Positions 20,382 through 38,905 of a stretch of DNA of 60,000 nucleotides are shown piece by piece. The notes under the pieces were generated by a model, which saw nothing but the letters and a program-made list of their open reading frames with translations, had not been told where the DNA came from and did not search any database. How positions within the stretch are numbered: position 1 is the stretch's first letter; every line of letters starts with the position of its first letter. The stretch comes from Antedon mediterranea (lineage: Eukaryota; Echinodermata; Crinoidea; Comatulida; Antedonidae), in the NCBI RefSeq assembly GCF_964355755.1, contig NC_092673.1:4657001-4717000 (forward strand). Reading direction: 5' to 3'. The translations under genes and the position numbers were made by a program.

Positions 20382-23300
20382 CTGAAACCCAAATAGGAGT
20401 GTCCACATCATAATGTCCGCTCCATGGTTCATTTGCAGTCATCAATCCATTTCTAGTGTACGGTAAAGCGTTATAATAGCTAGCAATTAAGTTCCATGAA
20501 ATCGTACTTGTCATGTTACCATTCACGTAATTCTGGTTTAAGATTCGAGCCCAGCATCCACCGCCGACCTCATCATTAAATGTACTGTAGTCTTCTGATG
20601 ACCAGATTGTTTTACCAGTTTTGAGGGTGTCGTCGGTAGTCTTGGTGCCTGGGTAATGAATACTGAAAAAAAACAGACAACTTTTGAATGATGACTAATT
20701 AATAATTGGAAGATTACTTAATGAATAGTTAAATAATAAAACTGATCAACATACCTGGAAAAATGCCGAGAGCCACGGAGTGAATGGCTATTTAATATTT
20801 TGGCCCATATTGAAAATACAGATAATTATTAATATATAATACATATATAAATCCAAAGGCAAATTACTGAAAAAATGACAATGCTGTGGGTATCAGTGAC
20901 TGGATCTCAATGGAGATACAAAAAAAAAAGCGAAAAGCTAAATAAAAACGAAAAAAATTAGCAGAGCTTTCGGGCAACACTAGCCCTTCATCAGGGCCAG
21001 TGAAATGATATTTATATATATATATATCATTCCTTATTTTAAAATTTATATAAGCTTTTTAAAAATCAATAATCATGGTCTGTTGGTATATAAATTCAGA
21101 ACAGTAAAATGTGAACGCTATTAGCAAACAAACATACATACAAATCTAGGGAACATACCCAATTATATCGACTGCTTTGGCAAGTTCCGTATCTTGTAAG
21201 ATATCTGTACTGATCTCCCATTTGTTATCGCTTGCAACCAACATTGTTTTCTCAAATCCATTCTCATTCAATGTTTTCTTGAGAAGTTTAATATACCCTT
21301 TGTTATAGATTCTCTCATTCCAAATCTGCAAATTTAAAAGGAAATTTATAAAATAAAATGAATTAATCAAATGAACACATTTTGTACAACTGGAGTTTTT
21401 AAGGTCGCCAAACTCTTGCTTAATGCTATCATTCTGTTGGTACAGTACCTGTTGCTCCCTTGAATCCCCCAAATCTAACCCTGGCCATTATCTCAAGCTT
21501 GGTGGTCTAGAGGTATGAACGCCAGGCTAGTAATCTGGAGGTTGTGGGTCTGATTTACTACGCAAGAATTACTTTAATTTTTTGCAAGTATTCTCAAATT
21601 TGTGTCAGAGTAGGGTGAATAGAAAATGTTTCTTTTATACCTACCCCAATGTAATCTATATAAAGGCCATGGTATTTCTGAGCTCCTTTCATCCACCTCA
21701 AAATGTAGTCCACAGTCATTGTGATGTTACTATAGGGTGAGCCATTACCATTTCCAATCCAGCCTGGAAATCCCCATGGAAGGCCGTAAAGCTTGATTGA
21801 TGGGTTTCTCTGCAATTGGAAAGAAATCTCAAAGATGTTATAAATTGCACTGTATTGTATTCATATACGACAAAGAGAAATACTCTAAAGCTTTGTCTAC
21901 ACTATCAAACTTTATGTGACAAAAAAAGTGTGATGTGCCCATATATGGTAGTGATATGACATCATCATGTCGATATATGGGCACATCACATTTTTTTGTC
22001 ACATAATTAAGTTTGATAATGTAGACAGAGCTTAAAACTGACCAACAATAATGATACAAATAAAGAAATGCAAGATGACAACTTATGAGAATGAAAGTCA
22101 AATTCAAATACATTCAGTATAGTTGTATAAAGCTATCATATATTATGTTTATTATTAACACACCAAAGTGTATCCTTGTGGGGGGGGGGGGGGGGGGTTA
22201 CTATTACACGGTCGTCAAGAATTTTGTTTGATTATCAACCTGTAGAATGTGTCTTACTATACTGCAAAATGTTGCTGTGTGGTGTGTTATAAACCAAATA
22301 ATTTGTATTGATTAAATTAAATGGGGATGAATATTGTTATGATGTGGAAGTCAAACAATCAATATCAAACTATCAATTGAATATTATGGGATGCAATACA
22401 ATAGTACAATGCTCATTGACACTGTAGAGTGGACCTAACCATCAAACTGCCATACATAAGGTACTCTATAACGGATTAGTGTAGGTGAAATAAATAAATC
22501 CTAGATGAGATGACAAACCTTCTTAGCTTCTTTCATCAACCACCATTCATAACCTCTTTGATAGTTCTCATCATCAGGAGAGTGCATGTGTGACGACTCC
22601 GTACCATCAGTGCTCTGGGCATCACCTCCAATCTCCACCTTCAAAATATGCAATGATGCACCAAATTGGGGCTGCACGACAACAAATAGAAAGTGGACAT
22701 TAGAAATTAATTAAAGAAAAGAAACTAAAGATAAAGACGTAATGCAATATCTTTGGTACCCAATTTAAAACTCTGCCAAACTGGGTCTAAATGAGGATAA
22801 AATAACATTATTTAGAATTATTTTTACATTTATTTAACCAAACAATTCTATGTGATTGCTGAATAAGGAATTGATAATTACAGCATAGCACTGTATGCTT
22901 GTATACAGTATGTTGTTTTAAATACATTACAGTATTCCTTTTAATAGTGGTGCTTATATTACTGCAGTGCTTATATTACTGCAGTGCTTATATTACTGCA
23001 GTGCTTATATTACTGCAGTGCTTATATTACTGCAGTGCTTATATTACTGCAGTGCTTATATTACTGCAGTGCTTATATTACTGCAGTGCTTATATTACTG
23101 CAGTGCTTATTTTACTGCAGTGCTTATTTTACTGCAGTGCTTATATTACTGCAGTGCTTATATTACTGCAGTGCTTATATTACTGCAGTGCTTATATTAC
23201 TGCAGTGCTTATTTTACTGCAGTGCTTATATTACTGCAGTGCTTGTCTCACTTATGCATTTTATTTTACTTCGCCATTTTATTGACAGTGTGGTCCTTCA

Positions 23301-24052
23301 TATAAAAATATACACATGGTATAAAAAATTGATAATTTTATAGACAAAAAATACAGATGAATTTTAACCTCCTACTACTGGTCAATTATTTTCATTGACT
23401 GGCTCCAGAAAGCAGAAGAAAGAAGAGACATTATAGAATAGAAGCATTAACAAAATAAAACCAAAACAAAATATGAAAATAAATAAATACCAAGAACATG
23501 TAGTCCAAAATATGGCTTCTTTCTGGTTCCGCATAGTTAACTAGAAGTCGAGAAGTAGCCTGTGGAATAAACAAAAGTGCTCAATCAATAGATTCATATT
23601 ATAATATTTGAATAATTAAATTACATACAATTTCTAGGCCTCCTATCTAAATAAATGACTATAATATTTATAGAAAAGGAGGTATTTATGCATAAAAGGG
23701 TCCTTAATGAGCACTCCTCTTAAACTCATGATTATTAAAGAGCAAACTATCGTTGGTGGTAGGCCAGGTCTGACTAGCCTGCATGCGAGTCGCCGGGTGC
23801 ACACCGGAAAATACTACCAATCTGGCCACGTATTCTTAGTCACCAGGTAGCGTACTTAAGCCTACTAAAACTTACCCCTCCGCCACTAAGCCCTCCAATT
23901 CCATCAAATATTCTGCCTACTCCCGATGAATCATCAATGTTATAAACACATTCACTACTTTGAATAAAACATAACACGATTATTATGCTAAAATATGAAA
24001 TAAACAACATTGACATTGTTGTTGATATCAAAGTTGCCGATTGTTTGATCAT
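20382..24052 (-). CDS. GALC: Galactocerebrosidase, exons 1-6 (signal peptide and catalytic barrel)
   Basis: Galactocerebrosidase removes galactose from galactosylceramide and psychosine in the lysosome. Exons read on the minus strand: 23876-24052, 23491-23559, 22519-22671, 21645-21809, 21159-21325 and 20382-20662, all with GT donors and AG acceptors. The start ATG (24050-24052) opens a hydrophobic signal peptide of about 35 residues ending near SSEC. The mature part begins with the family-typical [11 protein letters not shown] and continues through [15 protein letters not shown] and [14 protein letters not shown]. The proton-donor glutamate is E192 in IWNER and the nucleophile is E267 in WSSEDY; both positions fit the GH59 pattern known from mammalian GALC. 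These exons give residues 1-337 plus a split codon. The introns hold a minisatellite, two MITE copies and SINE-like fragments. Orthology is very secure; exact splice positions are by eye but keep frame throughout. Confidence 0.95.
20920..21005. mobile_element. Possible Penelope-like element terminal fragment
   Basis: GCAGAGCTTTCGGGCAACAC followed by CCCTTCATCAGGGCC resembles the TTTCG..CTTCATCAGG signature I associate with Penelope-like element ends. No reverse transcriptase is present. GALC intron 5. Identification is from motif memory only. Confidence 0.3.
21490..21572 (+). mobile_element. tRNA-like SINE head fragment (GALC intron 4)
   Basis: GCTTGGTGGTCTAGAGGTAT is A-box-like, and GGTTGTGGGTCTGATTT, about 50 bp downstream, is a degraded T-arm/B box. 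The two are separated by an anticodon-like arm. Probably a decayed tRNA-derived SINE. Confidence 0.45.
21886..22035. mobile_element. MITE family A, copy 5 (GALC intron 3)
   Basis: About 150 bp and the most symmetrical copy. TAAAGCTTTGTCTACACTAT and its complement enclose GTGATGTGCCCATATATGG and the inverse GGGCACATCACA, so almost the whole element folds on itself. Confidence 0.92.
22180..22197 (+). repeat. G18 homopolymer run (GALC intron 3)
   Basis: An uninterrupted run of 18 G's, which could form a quadruplex. Homopolymer length may be affected by sequencing or assembly error. Confidence 0.85.
22951..23244 (+). repeat. 17-bp minisatellite (GALC intron 2)
   Basis: About 17 copies of GTGCTTATATTACTGCA, with a few TATTTT variants and a PstI site (CTGCAG) at each junction. 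Because the period is 17 and no frame contains a stop, three overlapping plus-strand open frames appear, all reading the same [17 protein letters not shown] repeat. They are not genes. Confidence 0.96.
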
Positions 24053-25390
24053 GTGATAGCGGTGGAATCGTCAATATTATATGATCATAAAAATACAATA
24101 CAGTATAATTACGTATTGTACAATTCAAACAATCAACTGCATTTGAATTAATTAACCTTTAAAATTTACAATAATTATTATTTAATTGTTTTGTAAATTT
24201 AGTCAATCAATCAACAACAAAAAATTATTGGTTGCTAAACAATCTACAAAATATACCTGTGTAGCAAATGGTATATCCCGTACCTGGATATAAAGTGCCC
24301 GTTTTTAAAAAAGTTCTTAAATACTCGCAAGAAACCGGCTTCGGGCCTTTCATGAGTGGAGGAGGACTTGGGAATTACGATGCACAATGAAAGTACATTT
24401 CCCTATTTAGAACATAACATAAATATATCTATATAATAAATTCTCTATATAATTACGAACTGTTTTTGTGCAGTTGTTGTGTATTCGAATTGTAGGGGAA
24501 TTTTTTTTTTTTGTAGTTTATTGTAGCCCTACCATGAAGAACATTGTTTTTAACATGTTTCGCAAAGCCTATCCGTTGACATTTTTTAGAACACTAACAT
24601 TTCACATTAATGAATAAGGATATTTTAAGGTTTTAATGTTGCAATGTATCTCTGTAATCGTGCTTCTTTTATGATCCACAGTTTTAAAGTAGGTCTAAGA
24701 TATTATTTGCTTGCTTATTGATATACTAATATTGGAATGTAAATTGTTTTAACTCTTATGTTAGACCATGTATAAACATTTAAATATATGTTTCATATTC
24801 TGATGTATTGTAAAGCGTTTTGCACAGTTTTATTGAAAAGGCGCTATTAGTATATAAATGTATTATTTTTTTTTTATTGACACAAAAAAAACTTACATAG
24901 TAATGAAGTACTGTAATACATAAATGCAACGAAAGGCTTATAGTGTAGTAAAATTCTTTAATCAAATAAAACAGTGCATGAATCCTATTATTTAAATATT
25001 GGATTTGTTATTTTCTTGTCAATTGATAATTTACTATTAGTATTAGGCTCACACATAACTAGACTTACTATGTCAGTGTTCCTCCTCTCAGTGATGTTAA
25101 GAATGAAAGTTGAATGTTAAACAGTGCCCTCTAACGGTTCAACAATCTCATCTCTGCAGAAAAGTTCATATTTTAAAAAGTCATATTTACAAAAAATTGT
25201 CTATAAGTCCTAGAATAATAATATAAAAAAAGAAATTAAATAAAGCGATATAGTAACAGAAACGATATCTTTTTTTCATTCATTACTATTATATCACCAG
25301 CCTATGAATTCTTGATATTGATAATGTGTAGGAAGAATATTGTAGGCCTATACACTATATTATATAACTACGGTACTTAGGTTATCATTA
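24053..25390. other. Upstream flank of GALC
   Basis: AT-rich noncoding sequence. It must contain the GALC promoter and 5' UTR, but I see no reliable TATA box or start site. A TCACATGA box overlaps the GALC start codon. Confidence 0.5.
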
Positions 25391-25578
25391 TAAGGAATCT
25401 GTCTACACTATCAAACTAGTTTGACAAAAAAAAGTGTGATGTACCCAAACATGGTAGTGGTATGCCTAAATATGATAGTGATATGACATCATCATTTCCA
25501 TATATGGGCACATCACATTATTTTAAATCACATAAAGTTTGATACAACTCCCTGGTTTGATACTGTGCAGAGAGCTTT
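25391..25578. mobile_element. MITE family A, copy 6, with an internal duplication
   Basis: The left end (CTGTCTACACTATCAAAC) and the centre are typical. Near the right end GTTTGATA occurs twice, separated by CAACTCCCTG, an 18-bp insertion or duplication, before GTGCAGAGAGCTTT. Confidence 0.8.
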
Positions 25579-28500
25579 CGAATTTTGTCTCTTCTTCGTG
25601 TCAGTGATGACCAGCTGACTGGGGTTCAGTTGTAGCAAAGAGAAATAATGGTTGTATAGTGATAATAATACACGTCTGCAGCGGTAGACTATAAAGCTAA
25701 ATATTAAAAAAACTAATTAAAATGGTTTGTCGGAAAGGTAAGTGAAGGTGGAACACCTCGAGCGAATTACACCAATAATTAACTCGATACTTTTAATCAT
25801 ATGATGAGAATAATGGGATTTACTATCGATTTAATGATCAAAGAGTGTGCGAAGAATAGAGGTGATTTTAAGCAGTTTTGCTTGACAAGTAAGAACAAAC
25901 TAGGCTAATAAGACCTATAGAAATTATACAGTTATTCGATTATCATTTTCAACTGTCTTTACCAGATTTAAAGCAATTAGTTCAGGCTCATTTACTTGTG
26001 TTTGATTTGGAAGTCAAGGCCAATTTTGTAGTCAATAGAAAGAAACCGTAGTTTTATTATTTTTACTGTGCTTTTCAAACACCAGACGTTTATTGTCTTG
26101 ACTGGCGTCAGTTCACAAAACAACTCGTTTGTGGAATATCTCCTAGCTTTGTTCCAAACTAGCCTAACATTTATCCCCTCAATTCAAACGCCCGCTCACA
26201 AAACAATGCTTAGATTGTGTTGCGGAATTTTCTTTACAAAAATTGAATTCCATAGACCTTCTAAAAATTATCTTCCAAATTATGGTTATTCACTTAAAAT
26301 TCGTTTATTGTTCTCTGTGGATCTAGCCAGCCGAACGTCTCCATCGAAACACAATAGACAGAAGACAAATTGCATGGATTTATTTAAACGCAAAAATAAT
26401 TTTCCATGGATAAAAACAAGTCAATCAAATCAAAATCATATTATCTGTTTTCTACCCAGCTGCTTGCAAAGTCATCAGGGAAAACGTCTTCTATAAAAGA
26501 AAATTATCAAAAAAAAATATAAGATCATGATTTTTTGATTCAAACAGAAGTATTCTTTAGTAAATAATTAAGTTGTGTATGGATTTTTTTTAAATACTAA
26601 TTTGTAATCACTGGTATTGGGTGAAGCAAATGTTTCGAGGTGTTTAAGAACTATTATATTAAAATAGCGTAATACAGTAATATGGGTATATCAGTTTGAA
26701 AAATTCTAGTATAATTGAGGTAGAATTTATTAATTTGGTGAGTTAGGACTTGTGTATTTCATTTCATTTACTTTTATTTCGGAAACGGACGTCCATGTTA
26801 CAAAATCAATTGCATAAATAAGTTTAAATAAAAAAGGCAGACAAAAAAAACAAACAAAAAAACAAACAAAAACACCGGTATGGTATCATCTTAGGATCTT
26901 CATCATTTTTTTATGGAGCCTGAATGATTCAAATGATGATATTGAAAGAATAAAATTGGCGAAAATACTATTCTTGATAAAAGTGAATGCAAATGAAGAG
27001 ATTAAAAAAATTTCGGTATGGAATGTTTTGCTTGTTTAATGTGTGTGTCATTCCTATTATTATTTTTTAAAAGTCAAATCTCCACACCAACAGCGAGTCA
27101 TCACCATAGGCGTATACGTTATAAAATTATTTTTAAAATAATCGTGTTCTTCCTCATTAATTTGTTATAACATCAACAATGTTTCTCCATGAAAACATGT
27201 ATTTCAATCTAATCCTTTTCTGTTTTCTTTAAGAAGTGTCCTATTCAACAACATTATTTAGTCACGTATATATTAACCTTGGGAATAGACCACATTGGAA
27301 TTTACGAACATAGTTTAAGCATGGTTTAAGCAGTAGAGTAATTAATTGGAAATTTATAACTATATCGTCTGGGGTTTTGATGGAAATTTTTAAACAGAAG
27401 GCCAATCGCTTGTGGTTTCCTCCTCTTAGTATATACACCATAATTGATAATACAAGTGTTAGCGTATGAATAACCATAATATGATTAATTTTCAATAAGA
27501 AAATTAAACCTCTAATCTTATCTTTCGTCAAATTACATTGTCATTTTGCTGTCTAATAAAGTAATAATTTATTGTTCAATTATAAATGCATTGATCATGT
27601 TAATATAGGCCTAGACCTAAACCCAACAAGTCTCCTGTTTTCATGATTAGGGCCTATACATTACAGTACAGTTTTTAATTTTTATTAAGGGCCAATATTA
27701 ATCACCGTGGCAGACCCATATTTGATTTATACTTTTTTTTATGAGAACTTGTAAATGTTATTAATTTTAAATTATCATTTAAACAAATAGCATAGGCATT
27801 TTTTAAAAGTTAATATTACAAAAAAAAAATGATTTAAATAAATAATTATTATAAAGATATTAATAATAGTAATATTTAGAACTGTTAACCTCACAATTAT
27901 TTATTATATATTTATAAATTAGGTCTATTAAATCATTTCATATTTTCAAGAATAAAGTCGTCAAATACATGAGAATCATCACGAAGCGTCGTCCGTTTGT
28001 CGCTGTCATATAGTGTTATATAGAGTTTATAATAAGAATTCAATATTAGCATGTTTAGCGAGTGCTTATACTCCGCCGGCCAACTATGAATTATTCAAAA
28101 CCATACACGGCAATACATCGTAGATTCTGAAAATGGTCATATAATTGGTTAAGTAATGACAGTTGATAAGTCTATCATATGTGTTTCTTTTTTGCAAGTA
28201 GCGGAGGTAAATCATAGTAAATCAACGAAAATGGACTTTAAAATTCATGAGACTGAAATAACGACTTTGCTAACATCTCGATTAAGAAGTAATTTGGAAA
28301 GTACATGACGATAAATCATCTAATTTGGTTGTGACAATGAGCTACCCATAAGGGCTTATGTGAAGTCGATTACTAGTTCGTTGAGACGATATACCTTACG
28401 GCATTATAAGCCATAAAATAATATTGAGTTCGGTTGCGAGAGTTGTTTTAAAACATCGGTGGCAAAAAAACGGAAACGTTTACACACAAAAAAGCGTAAC

Positions 28501-31500
28501 TGCAAACAAAAATAAAATATTAATGATATTCAGTGATTATACTTGACGTTGGATTTGAAATTGTAGCTTTGTCTATTATTAGGCATAATGAAAGCTTCAT
28601 TTGCTTCGCGCAATTTACAAAATGTTTCCGCGGGCTATTCGTACTAACTTATTGTCCGGTTATAACTACGCTTTATATTCTTCATCGTTCCTTTATTAGG
28701 TAGACTTCGTCATCGCTATCAATTACAATTATCATATTAAATTATTGACTAAATTATCTGATAATAATGAGTTACTTACGGTATCGTGCCTTAGAAGTAT
28801 TGCATTCGATTATTATACGCGATTACGTCAACTAATGTTGATCCTTTTAGAATACATTAATGTTGAAATAGAGACTTTTTAATGGTGACATTTATATTGT
28901 ATATAAAAGGCTCAGCTACTTCGATAGCTATTATTTATAAATATAAAACTATATATAACATAACAATTAGCCTATGGTATAAATATATAGGCCTATCTAT
29001 ATTAAGAGAAAAACTGGGCAGTTTACTGAAGTTAATAGATATATAGAAAAAAAGCCATAGTATGTTTTGTAACTTTTAAAGTTTATTATTTTCTATTAAT
29101 TTGTAATGTAATTTATATTGTTTTATGAAATGAAATACAGGAAATAAATAAAATTTGTAAAAAAATAAATAAACAAGAATATTAAGGTTGAGAAAATAAA
29201 GACAAATGATGTTAATGCTAATAGTAAATCCCCTCAAATAAAAAAAAAAATTAATAAAAAAAAGATTCAAATCCGGGACATAAAACTAACAAATTCTGGC
29301 TATTAACACATTGGAATTCGAAGGCATGTTGTAATATCTTGCAAAGAAATACTACCAAATATATCTAGACTTGACGACCCCTGGATGCGCCTAGCTGAAT
29401 GTCTAGCTCAGGGGAATTCAAGTCTCCGCGTTTCGTCGCTTTCTACCTCAGCCGTCACCCACTTGTTTTCCCACAATTATCATGACAGGACGAGTTAGCG
29501 CATCCGATAAATTGTCCCGCAAAGGGTTACGAAAGTACTAGAGGTAATTGCGCCGCAAACGTTTACAAAGTACTACATAAGTGGTACCGTATCGTTTTAA
29601 TTGCTTTAGGAGGAGATGAATAGCGCTAAAGAAACAGATATATTTAACGAAGAGTTTAACAGAAGGTCAAGTCATTGTACTCGTTCATGTTAACTACCAC
29701 GAACATACCAAAACACTAGTCCCCACTTAATTTCTTTTTAATCCCTTAATTTTTTGAAAGCCGATTGGCGCTAGACGGCTCACACACATCTTATGGTGGC
29801 CGGCTCCAGTTTATCTAAAATCGCAACCAAGTTTTTTCACAAAGTCCAGACATAAAAATATAAATAAAACTTTTTACCGGAGCATCTGTCCAATATCATC
29901 ACCTAAAATTTAAGTTGACTCCAGCTGACGTATATTTCTCCAGAAATCATAACTCTTCGGACGCGTACAGGGAATAATGTGTATTCTATGCTCCCATTCT
30001 GTTCTTGATCGGTGCAAAAAAAGGGTATAAAAATTGTTGGCGCCACGTTCACCTTTAGTGAACCTGGCAGAGAGCGTAAAATCGCCAGCAATTTGCTAAA
30101 ATTATGTTACAAAAACAATTTATGGATTTGACGTAGGTCTAAAAATGAAAACCGCACATGATTTGCGAACCTACCATGTATCCAACAGGGATATTAAAAT
30201 GTGTATATTACTTTATGTGTATAATAAACTTTATACTTTTTATAAATTTAAATACAAAATTTGAATCATTCTTATGGATGATTTTTTATATATTTCTTTA
30301 TTCTGATATAATAATAATAATAATAATAATTCTGATAAAAACACAATAAGGTACCGAGACGGCAAACTTATTTCCATTGTGCCTGAATGAATTAAACATT
30401 TCTTTCGATTTCTAATTTAAAGAAATATGTTTTGTTGGTATAGGCCTAGGCCTAAAAACATTTAATTGAATAATTTGTATTGTACAACAAGAATAGAGAA
30501 AACTAATCTTGCAGCGTTAAACAATAAAATCGTCAATTATACATTACGTAATTTGTGTAACAGGCCTAATTCGGCCGCAGACAATCCTCCGTAAATCATC
30601 AAATTTGTGTAAGGGTTTATTTTGTCTTAAAATAACTACGAGCCGGGTTGGCGAGGGTTTATTAATGTGTTCTTGTTTTCATACCTCGTCTAGATAATTA
30701 ACACAAGGTGAGGCTGGCTTTTATTTCTTTTATTTGGGTAATTTAGGTAATCAAATTAATGACATTTAACCCACGTTAATTAGTAAGAAAGGAGACTGAA
30801 GCCCACCCCGCTAACTGCAAGTCTCAGCGCCAAGAAATATAGCATTGAATGAATGAAGATGAAATTGTGTAGGCTGTGATGAAGATAATGTTGGGAATTA
30901 ATGGTCTTCAAATAAAAAATGCGTTAAACCAAATATGTAAGTAAAAGACAAGATAACATTACACACGTCGTCAGGTGTTGCGGATATTTAAATTGTTGTC
31001 TATGTAGGATTCATTTTCACGGCAACCATTGAAAGGTTTTATCCAATTACTTGCAAACGATTACCCACTACAGACAGCGCCGGCCAATTACTGTTCTCGT
31101 CAAAGACTGACAATTCTTCAATTTTTTAAAGTTTTCTTCTTTTTCATTGTCGGATCATCCTTAAAAGAAGTCCGAATGTATACATCTGAAACATAGCCTT
31201 AATATAATGTTGCCGTAACGAAATAACTAATTTGAAAACAGATTCGGTTACCTTTGCAACCCTGATGAACAACCGAAATAAAACTTTATTTGGGAGAATG
31301 AAAGAAGTCGTACTGCGTGTTTTCAATATTATATTAGGGATAGGACGGCTGTTGAATTCGCAAGGGTGATGTAGAATTCCTTTTTATTCTTAGTAGGGGG
31401 AATCATTTCATATTCAACACCGACTGTTGTCTTTGATGTTACCGTTGCTGGCGCCTTCATACAGAGTTGGTCGTCTGCTGCCGTAGATCGGTGACAAATA

Positions 31501-32203
31501 GTGACAGATTGTTTGTCCTCGCAATTAGCCTAGGCATGGTTTAGAGGTAATTGATAGGTCTTTAGGGAGTGAACTTGTACTGAAAGATTTCTCTTCCGGG
31601 TTTGTTCAGAACATTTTTATACGAGATATTTCGATTTCGATACAGTTAATTTGATAGTAATGCGCTCCGAAATTCTTGTTATGGAAACGAAATCTATCCG
31701 TCTCGGAAACCGTGAGTTACATTTTGAAGTTTCCACGCTTTTGGTAGCAGAGTATAATTACGTTTAGATTGCCTCTACCAATAATACCGTTTTTATTAGA
31801 TTAGCCATTCACTCAATGCCGTCTACAGTGAATACCTACGAAATTAGATAACTTGCCCCTAAATTTATTGTTGGTACATAAAATTACTAATGCCCAATCT
31901 TGCTCGAAATCCGTCCCTTGAGTGCAACGTCATCCTTTCGACGTGTTTGATTGGTGTCCTCGAATAAAAAAGTGGTTAGTAGGCGTAACGAATAATTATC
32001 CGAGTTGGTGTCTACCGTGTATACTGTGATGTAAAGACAGCGGTCGCATGGTTGTTGATAGAGTCAAAATCATAACTCAGTCGACTGCACACAAACTGTT
32101 TACAGTAACAAGTATCAGTACTACTTAGTTACTCAATAGTTTTTGTTTTGTAAACTTGTATATTCTTTCACCGTTGACCCAATCGTGGTCATACAATTTC
32201 GAC
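25579..32203. other. GALC-Msx intergenic region (divergent genes)
   Basis: No gene found. The longest frame, 26068-26496, begins with GTG, has no recognisable domain and is not supported. The stretch 29370-29620 is noticeably less AT-rich than its surroundings and could be regulatory. Otherwise it is AT-rich single-copy-looking DNA with (AAACA)n near 26850 and (TAA)n near 30310. Confidence 0.5.
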
Positions 32204-32576
32204 ATGTCAAAAACAACGCTCGCTATAAGTTCTAACTCTGCGTTTACGAAACCAGTACCTTGTTCGGACTTTTCGTTCAGTGTTGATTCCATGGTGTCCA
32301 AAGAGGACCACGGAAGAACGATGGAGAGATCATCAGAAACAGAAACGTCACTTCCAAAGAACACTTCTAGCCCGAATTCTTTTAGTATGGAAAATATTCT
32401 TGCAAAACCAAGTAATATGACGACGGCTCACCATAGACATTCATCTTCATCATCAGATGATGGAGCTGTGTCTCCTGCTTCTAATAGTACTGGTGGTGGT
32501 TACCATTGGGACAACAACAATTCAGGATTCTCATGGCTACAGTCAGCAGCGTTTTCACCTTCACATCATGTACCAA
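32204..32576 (+). CDS. Msx: Msx homeobox protein, exon 1
   Basis: Msx proteins are nuclear transcriptional repressors acting downstream of BMP signalling in ectoderm, neural border and mesenchyme. The ATG at 32204 gives MSKTTLAISSNSAF and 124 codons plus one base, ending at an A|GTAAGT donor. An earlier non-ATG extension of the frame exists but is not needed. Two Groucho-binding eh1-like motifs are visible: FSFSVDSMV (about residues 23-31), corresponding to the conserved N-terminal Msx motif, and FSMENILAKP (about 60-69). The rest is serine-rich and low in complexity, usual for Msx N-termini. The two-exon structure with an intron before the homeobox matches Msx genes of other animals. Confidence 0.93.
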
Positions 32577-38191
<5,615 letters not shown>

Positions 38192-38612
38192 CAGACATTA
38201 TGAAAGAGACTATTAATTTATTACGATTTATTATTTTATATTGACTTTTATTTACCCACCGATAATTACGACGTTTGTCCGTCCGAACATTTTATTTTTT
38301 AGAGGCTTGAAAACTCAATATCGCACAGCCAAACAAAAGGACAACATCGAAAGACACTCTTTTACAACCACGACCATCGATTTTAAGATTATTTATGTAA
38401 ATAATATATAGATGTAAATATTCAATGTATTATATTAATATGAAAATTGTGTATATGTTTCTGTAAGATTGCCAAAAGAGTTTTTTTTGTATGTATGTTG
38501 AATGAAATGAAAACACAGGGTTTACTAGTATTTAAAATATATTTGATTCGAACAAATACGCACTATTTTTAAAGTTTTCTTCTTGATTATTATCAGTATA
38601 TTTAACAATAAA
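38192..38612 (+). other. Msx 3' UTR
   Basis: AT-rich sequence after the stop codon, running to a candidate polyadenylation hexamer AATAAA at 38607-38612. It has no repeat or further frame. The end is inferred from the hexamer only. Confidence 0.5.
38607..38612 (+). terminator. Candidate polyadenylation signal AATAAA for Msx
   Basis: Canonical hexamer about 415 nt past the Msx stop codon. No GU-rich downstream element was verified. Confidence 0.45.
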
Positions 38613-38722
38613 TATTAGTCCAAATAAGGCCATGATGGTATCATCATGCCCATATATGTTACTGATATCAATAAAATATCAACAAAAATCGACGCGCATG
38701 TTGCGTAAGCGCTGTGTTTGTG

Positions 38723-38905
38723 TAAAGCTTGGTTCCCACTAGCGACGCAACGCAAGGACGTAACACAACGTTAGTGAATGTACCAATCACAAGCGATGGC
38801 TTATTCGCTTGTGATTGCTAACTGTCTATAACTTCGCTTGTCATTGGTTAAAACGCTTGCGTTACGTTTACGTCCTTGCGTTACGTTCTAGTGGGAACCA
38901 AGCTT
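38723..38905. mobile_element. MITE family B, copy 1
   Basis: About 183 bp with imperfect terminal inverted repeats: AAGCTTGGTTCCCACTAG at the left and CTAGTGGGAACCAAGCTT at the right, extending inwards through CGCAAGGACGTAAC. An inner palindrome CAATCACAAGCGA/TCGCTTGTGATTG sits in the middle. No coding capacity. Confidence 0.9.

Noticed and set aside
22899-23343. Three overlapping hydrophobic plus-strand frames resembling membrane proteins
   Set aside because: They are products of the 17-bp tandem repeat, identical in all frames, inside a GALC intron.
23748-23850. GC-rich tRNA-like segment in GALC intron 1
   Set aside because: An A-box-like TGGCCAGATTGG is present on the minus strand, but no acceptable B box is correctly spaced.
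26068-26496. 142-codon plus frame between GALC and Msx
   Set aside because: It starts with GTG rather than ATG, has no recognisable domain and no splice context; it is compatible with chance.
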